Translations under genes and position numbers: made by a program
In this document: one piece after another, positions 51,524-59,964 of the stretch
Layout of the letters: each line of letters starts with the position of its first letter
Numbering within the stretch: position 1 is the first letter of the stretch
Notes under the pieces: model-generated
The model's input: the letters and a program-made list of their open reading frames with translations, nothing else
Databases searched by the model: none
What the model was told of the DNA's origin: nothing
DNA from: DASUHT01 sp038230835
GTDB lineage: Bacteria > Actinomycetota > Thermoleophilia > Gaiellales > JAICJC01
NCBI GenBank assembly: GCA_038230835.1
Contig: JBBRMM010000002.1
Location: forward strand, 186,001 to 250,000
Direction of reading: 5' to 3'
Length of the DNA stretch: 64,000 nucleotides

Positions 51524-51814
51524 TCAGATGTTCAGCTTCGCGCTCGCCCCGTCCTCGCCGCGGTTGGCGTGGACGACGGGCGGCATGTCCCCGAATCGTG
51601 CGTTGGCCCGGGCCTCGTCGAGCAGGCCGAGCAGGGCCTTCAGCATGTCGCGGTCGAGCACGAGCGTGGTCAGCGACTCGCCACTGTCCACGCGCGAAAG
51701 CTCGGCTCCCTCTCCGTCCTCGCCGGCATGCGCCTCGAAGACCTCGCCACTCGGGAGCTCGAGTTCGAGCACCGTCTTTCGTCGGATCAGCGTGCTACCG
51801 CGTTCCTCACCCAT
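51524..51814 (-). CDS. Conserved-looking small protein, function unknown
   Basis: A 96-residue acidic protein without signal peptide or membrane helix. The middle TVLELELPSGEVFEAHAG and the helix LDRDMLKALLGLLDEARANARF look folded, but I recognise no family. ATG 51814 is preferred over GTG 51817 because AAGGGA lies seven bases upstream. It is a single-gene unit with its own terminator. The 177 bases between it and the next gene hold only promoter-like sequence and a Shine-Dalgarno. Confidence 0.75.
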   Translation of the reverse strand: MGEERGSTLIRRKTVLELELPSGEVFEAHAGEDGEGAELSRVDSGESLTTLVLDRDMLKALLGLLDEARANARFGDMPPVVHANRGEDGASAKLNI

Positions 51815-51994
51815 CACGTTCCCTTCCTTCCATGGTCAGGCCCACCAAAATCAGTAAATCACGTAGCTCCGTCCCGCGCTGGGGTGGCGGATCGTAGAGC
51901 CGGTGGCGGGCGGGCGCAACCGTCCCGAGAGACGCGCCCTCGTCGGAGTGTATGATCGAGCCTCTCGGAGTCGGTCCGGCCAGGGGGAGGATCG

Positions 51995-54607
51995 TTGGCA
52001 CGGCGTCGGTGGATGGCGATGGCTGTCGGGCTTTGCTGCCTGGGCGCAGGCCTGGTCAGCGTGCAGTCCGCGCCCGCCGCGGGGCCGGTGGTGCCGCTCA
52101 CGCCGTCGGGGTGGGCGATCACGCCGGCCGGCCGTGTGCTCCCCCTGCCCGACGGGCCGGGGCTCTCGGGTCCGTGGGGAGTCGCGCTCTCGCCTGACGG
52201 CACGCGAGCCCTGGTCACCTCCAGCGGCACCGCCGCCCAGGACGAGACGACCGAGCTGTACGACCTGGTGAGCGGTGCGCGCACCGGGCTGCAGGTCTAC
52301 AACGGGCGCCACGGGCAGTCGGTGTTCTACGGCGTCACCTTCTCGGCTGACGGCACGCGTGCGTGGGCGTCAGGCGGAGGACAGGGCGTGGTGCACGAGT
52401 ACACCGTCACGCCGACGGGCGGGCTGGGCGCCGTCGGCGACATCAAGACGGGCCACTTCCCGGCCGGTATCGCGTTCGGCCACACACCTCGAGGCGACCG
52501 GCTGTACGTGGCCGACAACCTCGGCGGGCGCCCGTTCAGCGCCGGCGACTACGAGGATCCTCCCGGGCACCAGGTGCGGGTGATCAATCCCGCAACGGGC
52601 ACCGTCACCCACACCATCGATCTCGGCGCGCCGCTCGACCCGATCGGCGTCGCGTTCAACCGCGAGGGTACCAAGGCCTTCGTCACCAACTGGACGGGGC
52701 GCTCGGTCTCGGTGATCGACACCGCCCGCCAGCATGTGATCGGTTCGATTCTGCTCTCGCCCCGGTCGGACCCGATGCAGGCCGACCACCCGACGGCGAT
52801 CGCCGCCAACCCGCGCTCGGATGAGATGTACGTGGCCGACTCGAGCAGCGACACCGTGTCGGTGATCGACACCAGGCACGATCGCCTGCTCGGCACGATC
52901 GACGTCGCGCTGATCCCGGGAGCGCCCAAGGGCTCCATGCCGGAGGGGCTCACCGTCAGCTCCGACGGCGGCACGCTGTACGTGGCCGACGCCGGCGAGG
53001 ACGCCGTCGCCGTGGTAGACCTCGCCACCCGGACGGTGCGGGGCTTCATCCCCACCGGCTGGTATCCCGCCGACGTCAAGGTCACGCCCGACGGGCACAG
53101 GCTGGTGATCGTCAACACCAACGGCACCGGGGCCGGCCCGAATCCGTGCGGGCCGTTCTCGCCGCTTCCGGCGATCGACTGCCCGCCGCCGGGGATCCAG
53201 TATCTGCCCGGCTACAGCGAGAACCAGTACGCCGGTACGATGATCCGCGGCTCGGTGCAGGTGGTCGATCTGCCCGCGTCGGCCCAGGCGCTGCGGCTTC
53301 AACTGGCGGCGTGGACGGCGCAGGTGCTGCGCAACAACCACGCGTCGGAGCGGGTGCAGCCCGCTCCCGCCGCGCTCTCCCCGATCCGCCACGTGATCTA
53401 CGTGATCAAGGAGAACCGCACCTACGACCAGGTGTTCGGGAGCCTGGGCAAGGGCAACGGCGACCCCCGCCTGACCATCTTCGGCGACGATTCGGCGCCC
53501 AACCATCGCGCTCTTGCCAGCCGGTTCGCGCTGCTCGACAACTTCTACGTCGACGCCGAGGTGTCGCAGGACGGGCACCCGTGGTCGACCCAGGCAACCG
53601 CTACCGACTATGTGGACAAGACATGGCCGTTCGACTACGCGTGGGCCTACTTCCGCACCTACAGCAGCGAGTTCGTGCCGCTCGCCCAGCAGTTCCCCAG
53701 CGAGCCGCTGGCCTCCGACCCCAGCGTTCCGCGCTCGGCATCCGCGGCCACGGCGGGGTATCTGTGGGACGATGCCTACGCGCACGGGGTGAGCTTCCGC
53801 GACTACGGCGAAGCGACGCCCTGGAACGATCCGACCAACTGCCACAGCCCTCAGGAGTACTCCGACCTGACCCACCTGCAGGCGCGGTTCGGCCAACACG
53901 TCGATCCGCTGTATCCGGGCTGGAACATGAACTGCTCCGACCACGCGGTGCGCGAACCGGAGTGGGAGCGGGAGTTCCAGGCGTACGAGCGCAACCGCAA
54001 CCTGCCGGGGCTGGAGATCGTGTACCTGCCGAACGACCACACCCAGGGAACCGCTCCGAACAAGGCGACTCCGGCGTCCTACATGGCTGACAACGACCTT
54101 GCCCTGGGCCGGCTGGTCGATGCCGTCTCGCACAGCCGCGACTGGGGCAGCACGGCTATCTTCGTGGTCGAGGACGACGCGCAGGACGGGCCCGACCACG
54201 TCGATGCCCACCGCTCGCCGGCGCTGGTGATCAGCCCCTATACCCAGCATGCGCGGGTCGACTCGACACACTACGACACGGCCGCGATGCTCTCGACCAT
54301 CGAAGGGCTGCTCGGGCTGTCGCCGATGAGCATCTACGACCAGCGGGCAACCCGCATGTGGGCGTCGTTTGCGGGCACGCCCGACTTCGCTCCGTACACG
54401 GCCCTGCAGCCGACCGTCATCCCGTACAACGATCCCGGGTTCCCGCGAAACGCGGCCGGGGCGCCGCTGGCCGCCCAGTCCGCAGCCGCGAACTGGGGCG
54501 TGCCGGACGGGTTCGCCGAGCAGCTCCTGAACGCCGCGATCTGGAAGTCGATCCGCGGCCCGTCGGCGCATGTTCCCGCCCCGGTGCACGCCGGCTCCTG
54601 GCGGTGA
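51995..54607 (+). CDS. Secreted YVTN beta-propeller plus phosphoesterase protein
   Basis: An 870-residue protein. A signal peptide (MAMAVGLCCLGAGLVSVQSAPAA) precedes a seven-bladed-type propeller with repeated SPDGTRA, LYVADNLGG, AFVTNW, MYVADSSSDTVSVID and LYVADAGEDAVAVVD motifs (about 40-400). The second half is a phosphoesterase of the alkaline phosphatase/phospholipase C superfamily: HVIYVIKENRTYDQVFG near residue 470, EVSQDGHPWST, IFVVEDDAQDGPDHVDAHRSPALV. TTG at 51995 follows GGGGGAGG by five bases. Substrate unknown; extracellular phosphate scavenging is a plausible role together with the PhoX-like neighbour. Confidence 0.9.
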   Translation: MARRRWMAMAVGLCCLGAGLVSVQSAPAAGPVVPLTPSGWAITPAGRVLPLPDGPGLSGPWGVALSPDGTRALVTSSGTAAQDETTELYDLVSGARTGLQVYNGRHGQSVFYGVTFSADGTRAWASGGGQGVVHEYTVTPTGGLGAVGDIKTGHFPAGIAFGHTPRGDRLYVADNLGGRPFSAGDYEDPPGHQVRVINPATGTVTHTIDLGAPLDPIGVAFNREGTKAFVTNWTGRSVSVIDTARQHVIGSILLSPRSDPMQADHPTAIAANPRSDEMYVADSSSDTVSVIDTRHDRLLGTIDVALIPGAPKGSMPEGLTVSSDGGTLYVADAGEDAVAVVDLATRTVRGFIPTGWYPADVKVTPDGHRLVIVNTNGTGAGPNPCGPFSPLPAIDCPPPGIQYLPGYSENQYAGTMIRGSVQVVDLPASAQALRLQLAAWTAQVLRNNHASERVQPAPAALSPIRHVIYVIKENRTYDQVFGSLGKGNGDPRLTIFGDDSAPNHRALASRFALLDNFYVDAEVSQDGHPWSTQATATDYVDKTWPFDYAWAYFRTYSSEFVPLAQQFPSEPLASDPSVPRSASAATAGYLWDDAYAHGVSFRDYGEATPWNDPTNCHSPQEYSDLTHLQARFGQHVDPLYPGWNMNCSDHAVREPEWEREFQAYERNRNLPGLEIVYLPNDHTQGTAPNKATPASYMADNDLALGRLVDAVSHSRDWGSTAIFVVEDDAQDGPDHVDAHRSPALVISPYTQHARVDSTHYDTAAMLSTIEGLLGLSPMSIYDQRATRMWASFAGTPDFAPYTALQPTVIPYNDPGFPRNAAGAPLAAQSAAANWGVPDGFAEQLLNAAIWKSIRGPSAHVPAPVHAGSWR

Positions 54608-54643
54608 GTCGACGGATGGGTGGTGCGGAAGCTCGCCGCTCGC

Positions 54644-55486
54644 TCAGACCGACGCGGCGCCCACGAGCGCCACACCGGTGATCGCGGCCCCGACGCCGAG
54701 CGCCTGTAGCGGCGTGATCCGCTCGCGCAGGAGCGTCTGCGCCAGTAGCACCGTCACGATCGGGTACACCGACCCGAGCACCGCCACGATCGAGAGGTAG
54801 CCGTGGGTGGTCGCGAGCGCGAACAGGCCGTTGGCGCCGGTGTCGAGCAGGCCGACGAGCGCCACCGCGGGGAGCGACGAACGATCCATGCGCAGCGAGC
54901 GCCCGGTGGCCAGGCTGCCGGCGAGGAGCAGGCCGAGCGAGCCGACGCGCGCGCCGACCAGCGCGGCGAGGGTGTGCCCGCCGTGCGCCCCCCGACCGAT
55001 CAGGAACAGGAATCCGCCGATGCCGGCGGCGGCGACGATGGCCATCAGCAGAGACGAGCGGCTGCCTGGATGGTCGCCCGCGTACTCATGGATCGATGCC
55101 GCCACCGCCCCGGTGAGCGCCAGCCCGGCTCCGCCGAGCGCCAGCGTGCCCGGCCGCTCGCCGCCTGCCAGCGCGAGCGCCACCGGCACGAGTGCGCCGC
55201 ACGCCGCCACCGATGAGACGATGCTCATCTTGCCGGCCGCCAGTGCGGCGTAGAACGCCGTCAGCCCGATCGCACCGCAGAGGCCCCCGGCCGCTCCGAG
55301 CGCGAACGCGTGCCCGCTGATCGCACCGCCACCGGCGGCGAGCACCGCCAGCAGAGCGGCGAAGCCCGCGGCCTGCGAGACCACGACGACGCTCGCCAGC
55401 GAGAGTTTGCGGGTGGCAATCCCACCCAGGAAGTCGGCCAGACCCCAAACGACGCTGGAGCCGAGCCCGAGGGCGATCGCGAGCAT
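54644..55486 (-). CDS. EamA/DMT-family transporter
   Basis: A 280-residue protein of ten hydrophobic helices in two five-helix repeats, with GLADFLGGIATRKLSLASVVVVSQ at the start and VLGSVYPIVTVLLAQTLLRERI in the last repeat, the usual EamA endings. DMT family members export metabolites or take up nutrients; the solute is unknown. It is convergent with the phosphoesterase gene and 27 bases upstream of nothing co-directional, so it may be its own unit after the redox-HD-GYP gene. Confidence 0.88.
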   Translation of the reverse strand: MLAIALGLGSSVVWGLADFLGGIATRKLSLASVVVVSQAAGFAALLAVLAAGGGAISGHAFALGAAGGLCGAIGLTAFYAALAAGKMSIVSSVAACGALVPVALALAGGERPGTLALGGAGLALTGAVAASIHEYAGDHPGSRSSLLMAIVAAAGIGGFLFLIGRGAHGGHTLAALVGARVGSLGLLLAGSLATGRSLRMDRSSLPAVALVGLLDTGANGLFALATTHGYLSIVAVLGSVYPIVTVLLAQTLLRERITPLQALGVGAAITGVALVGAASV

Positions 55487-55513
55487 CCGCGGATGGTGGC
55501 AGGACCGCCTGTG

Positions 55514-56521
55514 TCAGGCGGCGATCGTGTGCCGCTCGGCGCCCGTCTCGGCCACCACCTCGACCAGAGCCGCGACGACTCCCGCGTCGTAGATGCGGCC
55601 GGCGTAGGCCTGCATCTCCGAGATCGCGTCGCGCATCCCGAGCATCTCGCGGTACGGTCGCTCCTGGGTCATGGCCAGATACGACTCGACCGCCAGCAGC
55701 ACTCGCGCGCCGGTCGGGATCGCGTCGCCCGCGATGCCGCGGGGATAACCGCTGCCGTCCATGTGCTCGTGGCTGGCCCGCACGACTTCGCGAACCGTCT
55801 CGAACACCGGGCTTGCGCCGAGCATCTCGGCTGACCGCTCCGGGTGTCGCTTGATCACCGACCACTCGTCGTCGTTGAGCGGTCCGTCTTTGGTGATGAT
55901 CTCGTCGGGCACGGTGGTCATCCCGAGGTCGCGGAACCGGCTTGCGGTGGTGAGCTCCGTCAGCTCGGTCGACGTCAGCCCGAGTTTGCTGCCCACGGCC
56001 CGCACCAGCGCGTCCATCTCGGCTTCAACCACCGAGTCGGGAGGTTGGTAGTCGGGCAGTTTCGTGGCCTCCGCCGCCCCCAGACGCGCCAGCCGCGAGA
56101 GCACAAACGAGGCGGGGATCCATTGATCGGCGACCTGCGCCACGAACGCGAAGCGCAGCACGAGCTGCCGGTCGACCATGAACACTCCCGGGCGCCGGCG
56201 GGTACGGCCGCGTTTACGCTCGGTCAGCCCGAGACCCGCGAAGGCGTCTCCGGCATCGGTCGCCCAGGTCGCGATGCCGGCCGCGTCGAGCTGCCGCCCG
56301 GCGGCACAATCGCCGGGGGACACGACCACCAGCCGGGCACCGTTCTCCGATGCTCCACGGCCGAGCTCGCGCAGCATGGCCATACGCGGGTCGGGCGAGA
56401 CGTCGGTCTCGATCATGGCGAGCACCAGAGGCCCGTTCGCCGCCAGTGCGTCGAGCCGGGTGACCGTCCCGCCGGCCGTCCTCAGATCGAACGCTGCCAG
56501 CTTCTGATCAAGCTGCGGCAT
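55514..56521 (-). CDS. Thioredoxin-fold domain fused to degenerate HD-GYP domain
   Basis: A 335-residue protein. Residues 1-150 resemble a peroxiredoxin/AhpC-TSA fold (LDQKLAAFDLRTAGGTVTRLDAL, VVVSPGD, PGVFMVDRQLVLRFAFVA), but the place of the peroxidatic cysteine reads IETDVSPDPRM with no cysteine. Residues 165-330 are HD-GYP: RFRDLGMTTVPDEI replaces the usual HDxGK (His to Arg197, Lys to Met201), HPERSAEML is normal, and SHEHMDGSGYPRG keeps GYP but loses the first histidine of HHE. Both halves may therefore be sensory or structural. ATG 56521 overlaps the DivIVA gene end by 14 bases. Confidence 0.83.
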   Translation of the reverse strand: MPQLDQKLAAFDLRTAGGTVTRLDALAANGPLVLAMIETDVSPDPRMAMLRELGRGASENGARLVVVSPGDCAAGRQLDAAGIATWATDAGDAFAGLGLTERKRGRTRRRPGVFMVDRQLVLRFAFVAQVADQWIPASFVLSRLARLGAAEATKLPDYQPPDSVVEAEMDALVRAVGSKLGLTSTELTELTTASRFRDLGMTTVPDEIITKDGPLNDDEWSVIKRHPERSAEMLGASPVFETVREVVRASHEHMDGSGYPRGIAGDAIPTGARVLLAVESYLAMTQERPYREMLGMRDAISEMQAYAGRIYDAGVVAALVEVVAETGAERHTIAA

Positions 56522-57395
56522 CGGTCGCGTCGTCGGCGCCGAGGCTCGGCTCCGAAGCCGGCGTCTCGGGTTCATCCGACTCGGCGTCGCGGCCCTCGTA
56601 GAGGAGGTTCTGCAGCGAGGATCGCTCGGCCGGCGGCTGGTCGTCGGCAGCCCACGGGTCGTCCGGACCCTGTTCGCTGGGCTCGGCCTCAGCGGCGTCG
56701 AAGACATGGACTGTGGGCTGCGGGTCGCCGGTCACTGTCAACGTTGCCCGGGCCTGCTCGATCGAGGCCAGAACGGCAGACTGTACCTGCCCGGCGTTGG
56801 CGACCAGGTGCTCGGCCTCGCGGCGGCGCTCCTCGGCGGTGGCGACGATCTCGGCCGCTCGTGCGTGAGCCTGAGTGTCGCGATCGGCCAGCGCCTGCTC
56901 GAAGCGCTCGCGCTCGGCCTGGAGCTCGGCCTCGAAGCGGCGGCGCAGCTCGTTGCCGTCGTTCTGAGCCTCGTCCACGATCCGCTGGGCCCGACCGCGG
57001 GCTTCGTCCAGGTGGGACCGCGCCGCTTCTCCTGCCTCCTCCAACAGCCGTTCTCGCTCACGATGAATCTCGTCCACCTCGAGCGCCGAGGCCGTCTTGA
57101 CGGCCGCAAGCTCGTTCTTCACGAACGCGTCGAGCGACGAGATGGTGCGCTCCACCGCATGCTGCAGACCACCCAGATCAGCCGCGGGCCGATCGGTCGA
57201 GACCTGCGCCGGAGTTGCCGGCTGCTGCTGTTCTATCACCAGGGCGGTGGGCTCCGGTGCCACCGGGGCCGCAGCCACAGTCGTCTCGCCCAGCTGATCA
57301 GCCAGATCGGCGAGGAATTGATCGACCTCCTCCGGGTTGTAGCCGGTGGGGGTGAGGGAGAACGAGGCGTTGCGGATGCTGGCCAGATCGACCAT
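56508..57395 (-). CDS. DivIVA-domain protein
   Basis: A 295-residue coiled-coil protein. The N-terminal membrane-binding DivIVA motif is IRNASFSLTPTGYNPEEVDQFLADLADQ. A long coiled coil spans about 75-215 (RERERLLEEAGEAARSHLDE and similar heptads), and the C-terminus is acidic and Pro-rich. DivIVA/Wag31-type proteins organise polar growth or division in actinobacteria. ATG 57395 has GAGGAGG eight bases upstream. The overlap with the redox-HD-GYP gene implies coupled expression. Confidence 0.93.
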   Translation of the reverse strand: MVDLASIRNASFSLTPTGYNPEEVDQFLADLADQLGETTVAAAPVAPEPTALVIEQQQPATPAQVSTDRPAADLGGLQHAVERTISSLDAFVKNELAAVKTASALEVDEIHRERERLLEEAGEAARSHLDEARGRAQRIVDEAQNDGNELRRRFEAELQAERERFEQALADRDTQAHARAAEIVATAEERRREAEHLVANAGQVQSAVLASIEQARATLTVTGDPQPTVHVFDAAEAEPSEQGPDDPWAADDQPPAERSSLQNLLYEGRDAESDEPETPASEPSLGADDATDAAA

Positions 57396-57463
57396 TAGAC
57401 GAGCCTCCTCGGCAGCGGTTACGCGGACATCGGGGGAAAAGGGTCCCCACCCGTATCGGCGTT

Positions 57464-58360
57464 TCAGAGCACGGCTTTAGCTTTTGTTCCGATCACCCAC
57501 GCGTGGGTCTCCGAGACGGCGATTGCCGCGAGCATCAGCGCGACTCCGATCCATGCCCGCACGGTCAGGCGCTCGCCCAGCCAGACCGCCGCGGTGAGCG
57601 CCGACACGAGTGCCTCGGCCGCCAGGAGCACGGAGGCGCGGGCGGGGCTGACGTGCTCCTGGGCGACCACCTGGAGGATGAATGCCACGCCCGAGCCGAG
57701 CACGCCGGTCAACAGAAAGATCGCCCACAGCGACGCGACCCGCGAGGTTTGGAGGCCGTCCGGCACCCCGATACCAACCGCCCAGATCGCCGAGCCCGCC
57801 ATCTGGGCGGTGGCCAGCGCCAGCGGGTCGTACCGGCCGACCAGGTGGTCGACCGCCAGGATGTGGGTTGCGAATGCGAGCGCCGCTCCGAGCACCAGGA
57901 CGTCGCCACCTCGAAACGCCCACCCGTGGAGGGACAGCAATCCGAGCCCGACCAGAGACAGGGTGACGCACAGGGCGGTCACGGCGGAGGGCGCCCGGCG
58001 GGCGATCACCGCGGCTCCCAGCGGCGCGAACACGACGTACAGAACGGTGATGAATCCCGCGTTGGTGGCGGTCGTGTGGCCGATCCCGACGGTCTGCAAC
58101 GCGTAGCCGAGGGTCGTCAGCCCACCGAGGGCGATGCCAGCAGGTACGAGTCCCCAGCGCCACGCGTCGCGGGGCGGCCTCCACACCGCGATCACCGCCA
58201 GCGTGGCCAGGAGCCCCAGTCCGCGGCTCCAGGCCACGAACGTCCACGGCGACACGTGTTCGAGCGCCACCTTCGCCGCGGGGAACGTGCCGCCCCAGAT
58301 GAGCGGGGTCAGCATCAGCAGCAGGCCGGCCGTGCGGCCGTGGTCGGTCCGGCTATCCAT
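57464..58360 (-). CDS. EamA/DMT-family transporter
   Basis: A 298-residue permease with ten helices in two EamA repeats: LLLMLTPLIWGGTFPAAKVAL and VAFILQVVAQEHVSPARASVLLAAEAL. ATG 58360 has TAGCCT seven bases upstream. It is divergent from the arginase gene across 45 bases; export of an arginine-related or other amine is a guess only. The frame is open further upstream but that is the shadow of arginase. Confidence 0.9.
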   Translation of the reverse strand: MDSRTDHGRTAGLLLMLTPLIWGGTFPAAKVALEHVSPWTFVAWSRGLGLLATLAVIAVWRPPRDAWRWGLVPAGIALGGLTTLGYALQTVGIGHTTATNAGFITVLYVVFAPLGAAVIARRAPSAVTALCVTLSLVGLGLLSLHGWAFRGGDVLVLGAALAFATHILAVDHLVGRYDPLALATAQMAGSAIWAVGIGVPDGLQTSRVASLWAIFLLTGVLGSGVAFILQVVAQEHVSPARASVLLAAEALVSALTAAVWLGERLTVRAWIGVALMLAAIAVSETHAWVIGTKAKAVL

Positions 58361-58367
58361 CCGGCGC

Positions 58368-58373
58368 AGGCTA
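58368..58373 (-). promoter_or_regulatory. -10 box of the second EamA gene, leaderless type
   Basis: TAGCCT seven bases before the ATG at 58360; no ribosome-binding site. Confidence 0.5.
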
Positions 58374-58392
58374 GCTACCGGCCGCTGCGGTG

Positions 58393-58398
58393 TAGGGT
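58393..58398 (+). promoter_or_regulatory. -10 box of the arginase gene, leaderless type
   Basis: TAGGGT seven bases before ATG 58406, 20 bases from the divergent -10 box of the EamA gene. Confidence 0.5.
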
Positions 58399-58405
58399 TC
58401 GACCG

Positions 58406-59320
58406 ATGACCGACCGCACAGAGCACCGGATTGCGGTCATCGGCGCCGCCCTCGACCTGGGGTCCGGGCGGCGCGGAGTGGACATGGGCCCGTCGGCGAT
58501 CCGCTACGGCGGCCTCAACGAGGCGGTGGCCGCGCTGGGCCACCAGCTGTACGACCGCGGGAACGTGCTCTCGCCGACCATGGAGCGGCTGGAGCAGGGC
58601 GATTCCGCCCTGCGCTACTGGGACGCCATCAAGCGCACCTGTGAGGAGCTGGCGCGTGAGGTGCGGGAGGTGGTCGCGGCCGGCGAGTTCCCGCTCGTGT
58701 TGGGGGGCGATCACTCGATCGCGATCGGCACCCTGGGCGGGCTTGCCACGGCCCACGGCGGCGCCGGCGGTGTGATCTGGGTCGACGCCCACGCCGACAT
58801 GAACACCCCCGCCAGCTCGCCGTCGGGCAACGTTCACGGCATGCCGCTGGCGGCGGCCCTCGGGCTGGTGGACGACCCACGGTTCGTGAGCGACGCATGG
58901 CCGGCTCAGATGGTCGATCCTCAGCACACGGTGCTGCTCGGGGTGCGCAGTGTGGACGACGGTGAGCGCGACCTGCTGAGGCAGGCCGGGGTGACGGTGT
59001 TCACCATGTACGACATCGACCGCCACGGTATGCACGAGGTGGTGGAGCGCGCGATCCGGGCAGCGTCGGGGGCCGCCTTCCTGCACGTGTCGTTCGACAT
59101 GGACGTGGTAGACCCCGAGCAGGCGCCGGGCGTGGGCACACCGGTGCGTGGGGGCATCACCTACCGTGAGGCGCATCTGGCCATGGAGCTGATCTCCAGA
59201 CATGCCGGAGTCGGGTCGCTCGAGCTGGTGGAGGTGAACCCGGTGCTGGACGAGCACAACGCGACCGCCAGCCTGGCGGTCGAGCTCGCCTGCTCGGCGC
59301 TCGGCGCCCGCATCCTGTGA
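58406..59320 (+). CDS. Arginase (ureohydrolase family)
   Basis: A 304-residue ureohydrolase. The manganese ligands are intact: GGDHSIAIG, WVDAHADMNTP (DAHxD) and SFDMDVVDPEQAPG (DxD). GVDMGPSAIR and NVHGMPLAAALG favour arginase over agmatinase; the LELVEVNPVLDEHN end is also arginase-like. It would convert arginine to ornithine and urea. The gene overlaps the alpha/beta hydrolase by four bases. Confidence 0.93.
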   Translation: MTDRTEHRIAVIGAALDLGSGRRGVDMGPSAIRYGGLNEAVAALGHQLYDRGNVLSPTMERLEQGDSALRYWDAIKRTCEELAREVREVVAAGEFPLVLGGDHSIAIGTLGGLATAHGGAGGVIWVDAHADMNTPASSPSGNVHGMPLAAALGLVDDPRFVSDAWPAQMVDPQHTVLLGVRSVDDGERDLLRQAGVTVFTMYDIDRHGMHEVVERAIRAASGAAFLHVSFDMDVVDPEQAPGVGTPVRGGITYREAHLAMELISRHAGVGSLELVEVNPVLDEHNATASLAVELACSALGARIL

Positions 59321-59964
59321 TCCTGCTGCATGCGTTTCCGCTCGATGGCGAGATGTGGGGCGATCTGCCCGGCGAGCGAGTCGACTATCCGGGGAGTGGG
59401 TCGCTCGCCGGCTGGGCCGACCTGGTCGCAGCGACGATCGCCGAGCCCGCCGCCGTGTGTGGGCTCTCCATGGGTGGGTACGCCGCGTTCGAGCTCGTGC
59501 GCCGCCACCCCGAGAAGGTGGCGCGGCTGGTGCTCGCGGACACCCGCGCGGCGGCGGACACGCCTGACCAGCGCGCCGCCCGCGACGCACACATCGAAGC
59601 GGTGATCGAATCCGGCGCCCAGGCGCTGTGGGAACGTGTGGGCGGGGCGCTGTTTGCTCCCGGTGCGGACCCGGCGGTGGTCGCCCGTGGCCGCGAGATC
59701 GCCCACCGGCAACCGCCCGCCCGGCTGATCGGGATGCTCCAGGCACTTCGCGATCGGGCCGACTCGACCGACCTGCTGGGAGCGATTCGGGTGCCGGTGA
59801 CGGTCGTGTGCGGCGCGCTCGATGCGATCACACCGGCATCCGAGGCCCGCGACCTGGCGGCCGCCATCCCCGCCGCGGGCTACGTCGAGATCGCCGGAGC
59901 AGGCCACCTCTCAGCCATGGAGCAGCCGCGGGCGTTCGGCGAGGCGGTTTACGGCTCGGGGTAG
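59317..59964 (+). CDS. Alpha/beta-fold hydrolase
   Basis: A 215-residue hydrolase with oxyanion loop HAFPLDGEMW, nucleophile Ser in CGLSMGGYAAFE near residue 51, acid Asp in GALDAITP and the histidine in AGAGHLSAMEQP. Substrate unknown. GTG 59317 overlaps the arginase stop; the 3' end overlaps the convergent rarA by 16 bases. Confidence 0.9.
   Translation: MILLHAFPLDGEMWGDLPGERVDYPGSGSLAGWADLVAATIAEPAAVCGLSMGGYAAFELVRRHPEKVARLVLADTRAAADTPDQRAARDAHIEAVIESGAQALWERVGGALFAPGADPAVVARGREIAHRQPPARLIGMLQALRDRADSTDLLGAIRVPVTVVCGALDAITPASEARDLAAAIPAAGYVEIAGAGHLSAMEQPRAFGEAVYGSG

Noticed and set aside
57430..57460. Terminator hairpin between EamA and DivIVA genes
   Set aside because: GGGG and CCCC runs are present, but the stem is only four pairs and no T run follows.
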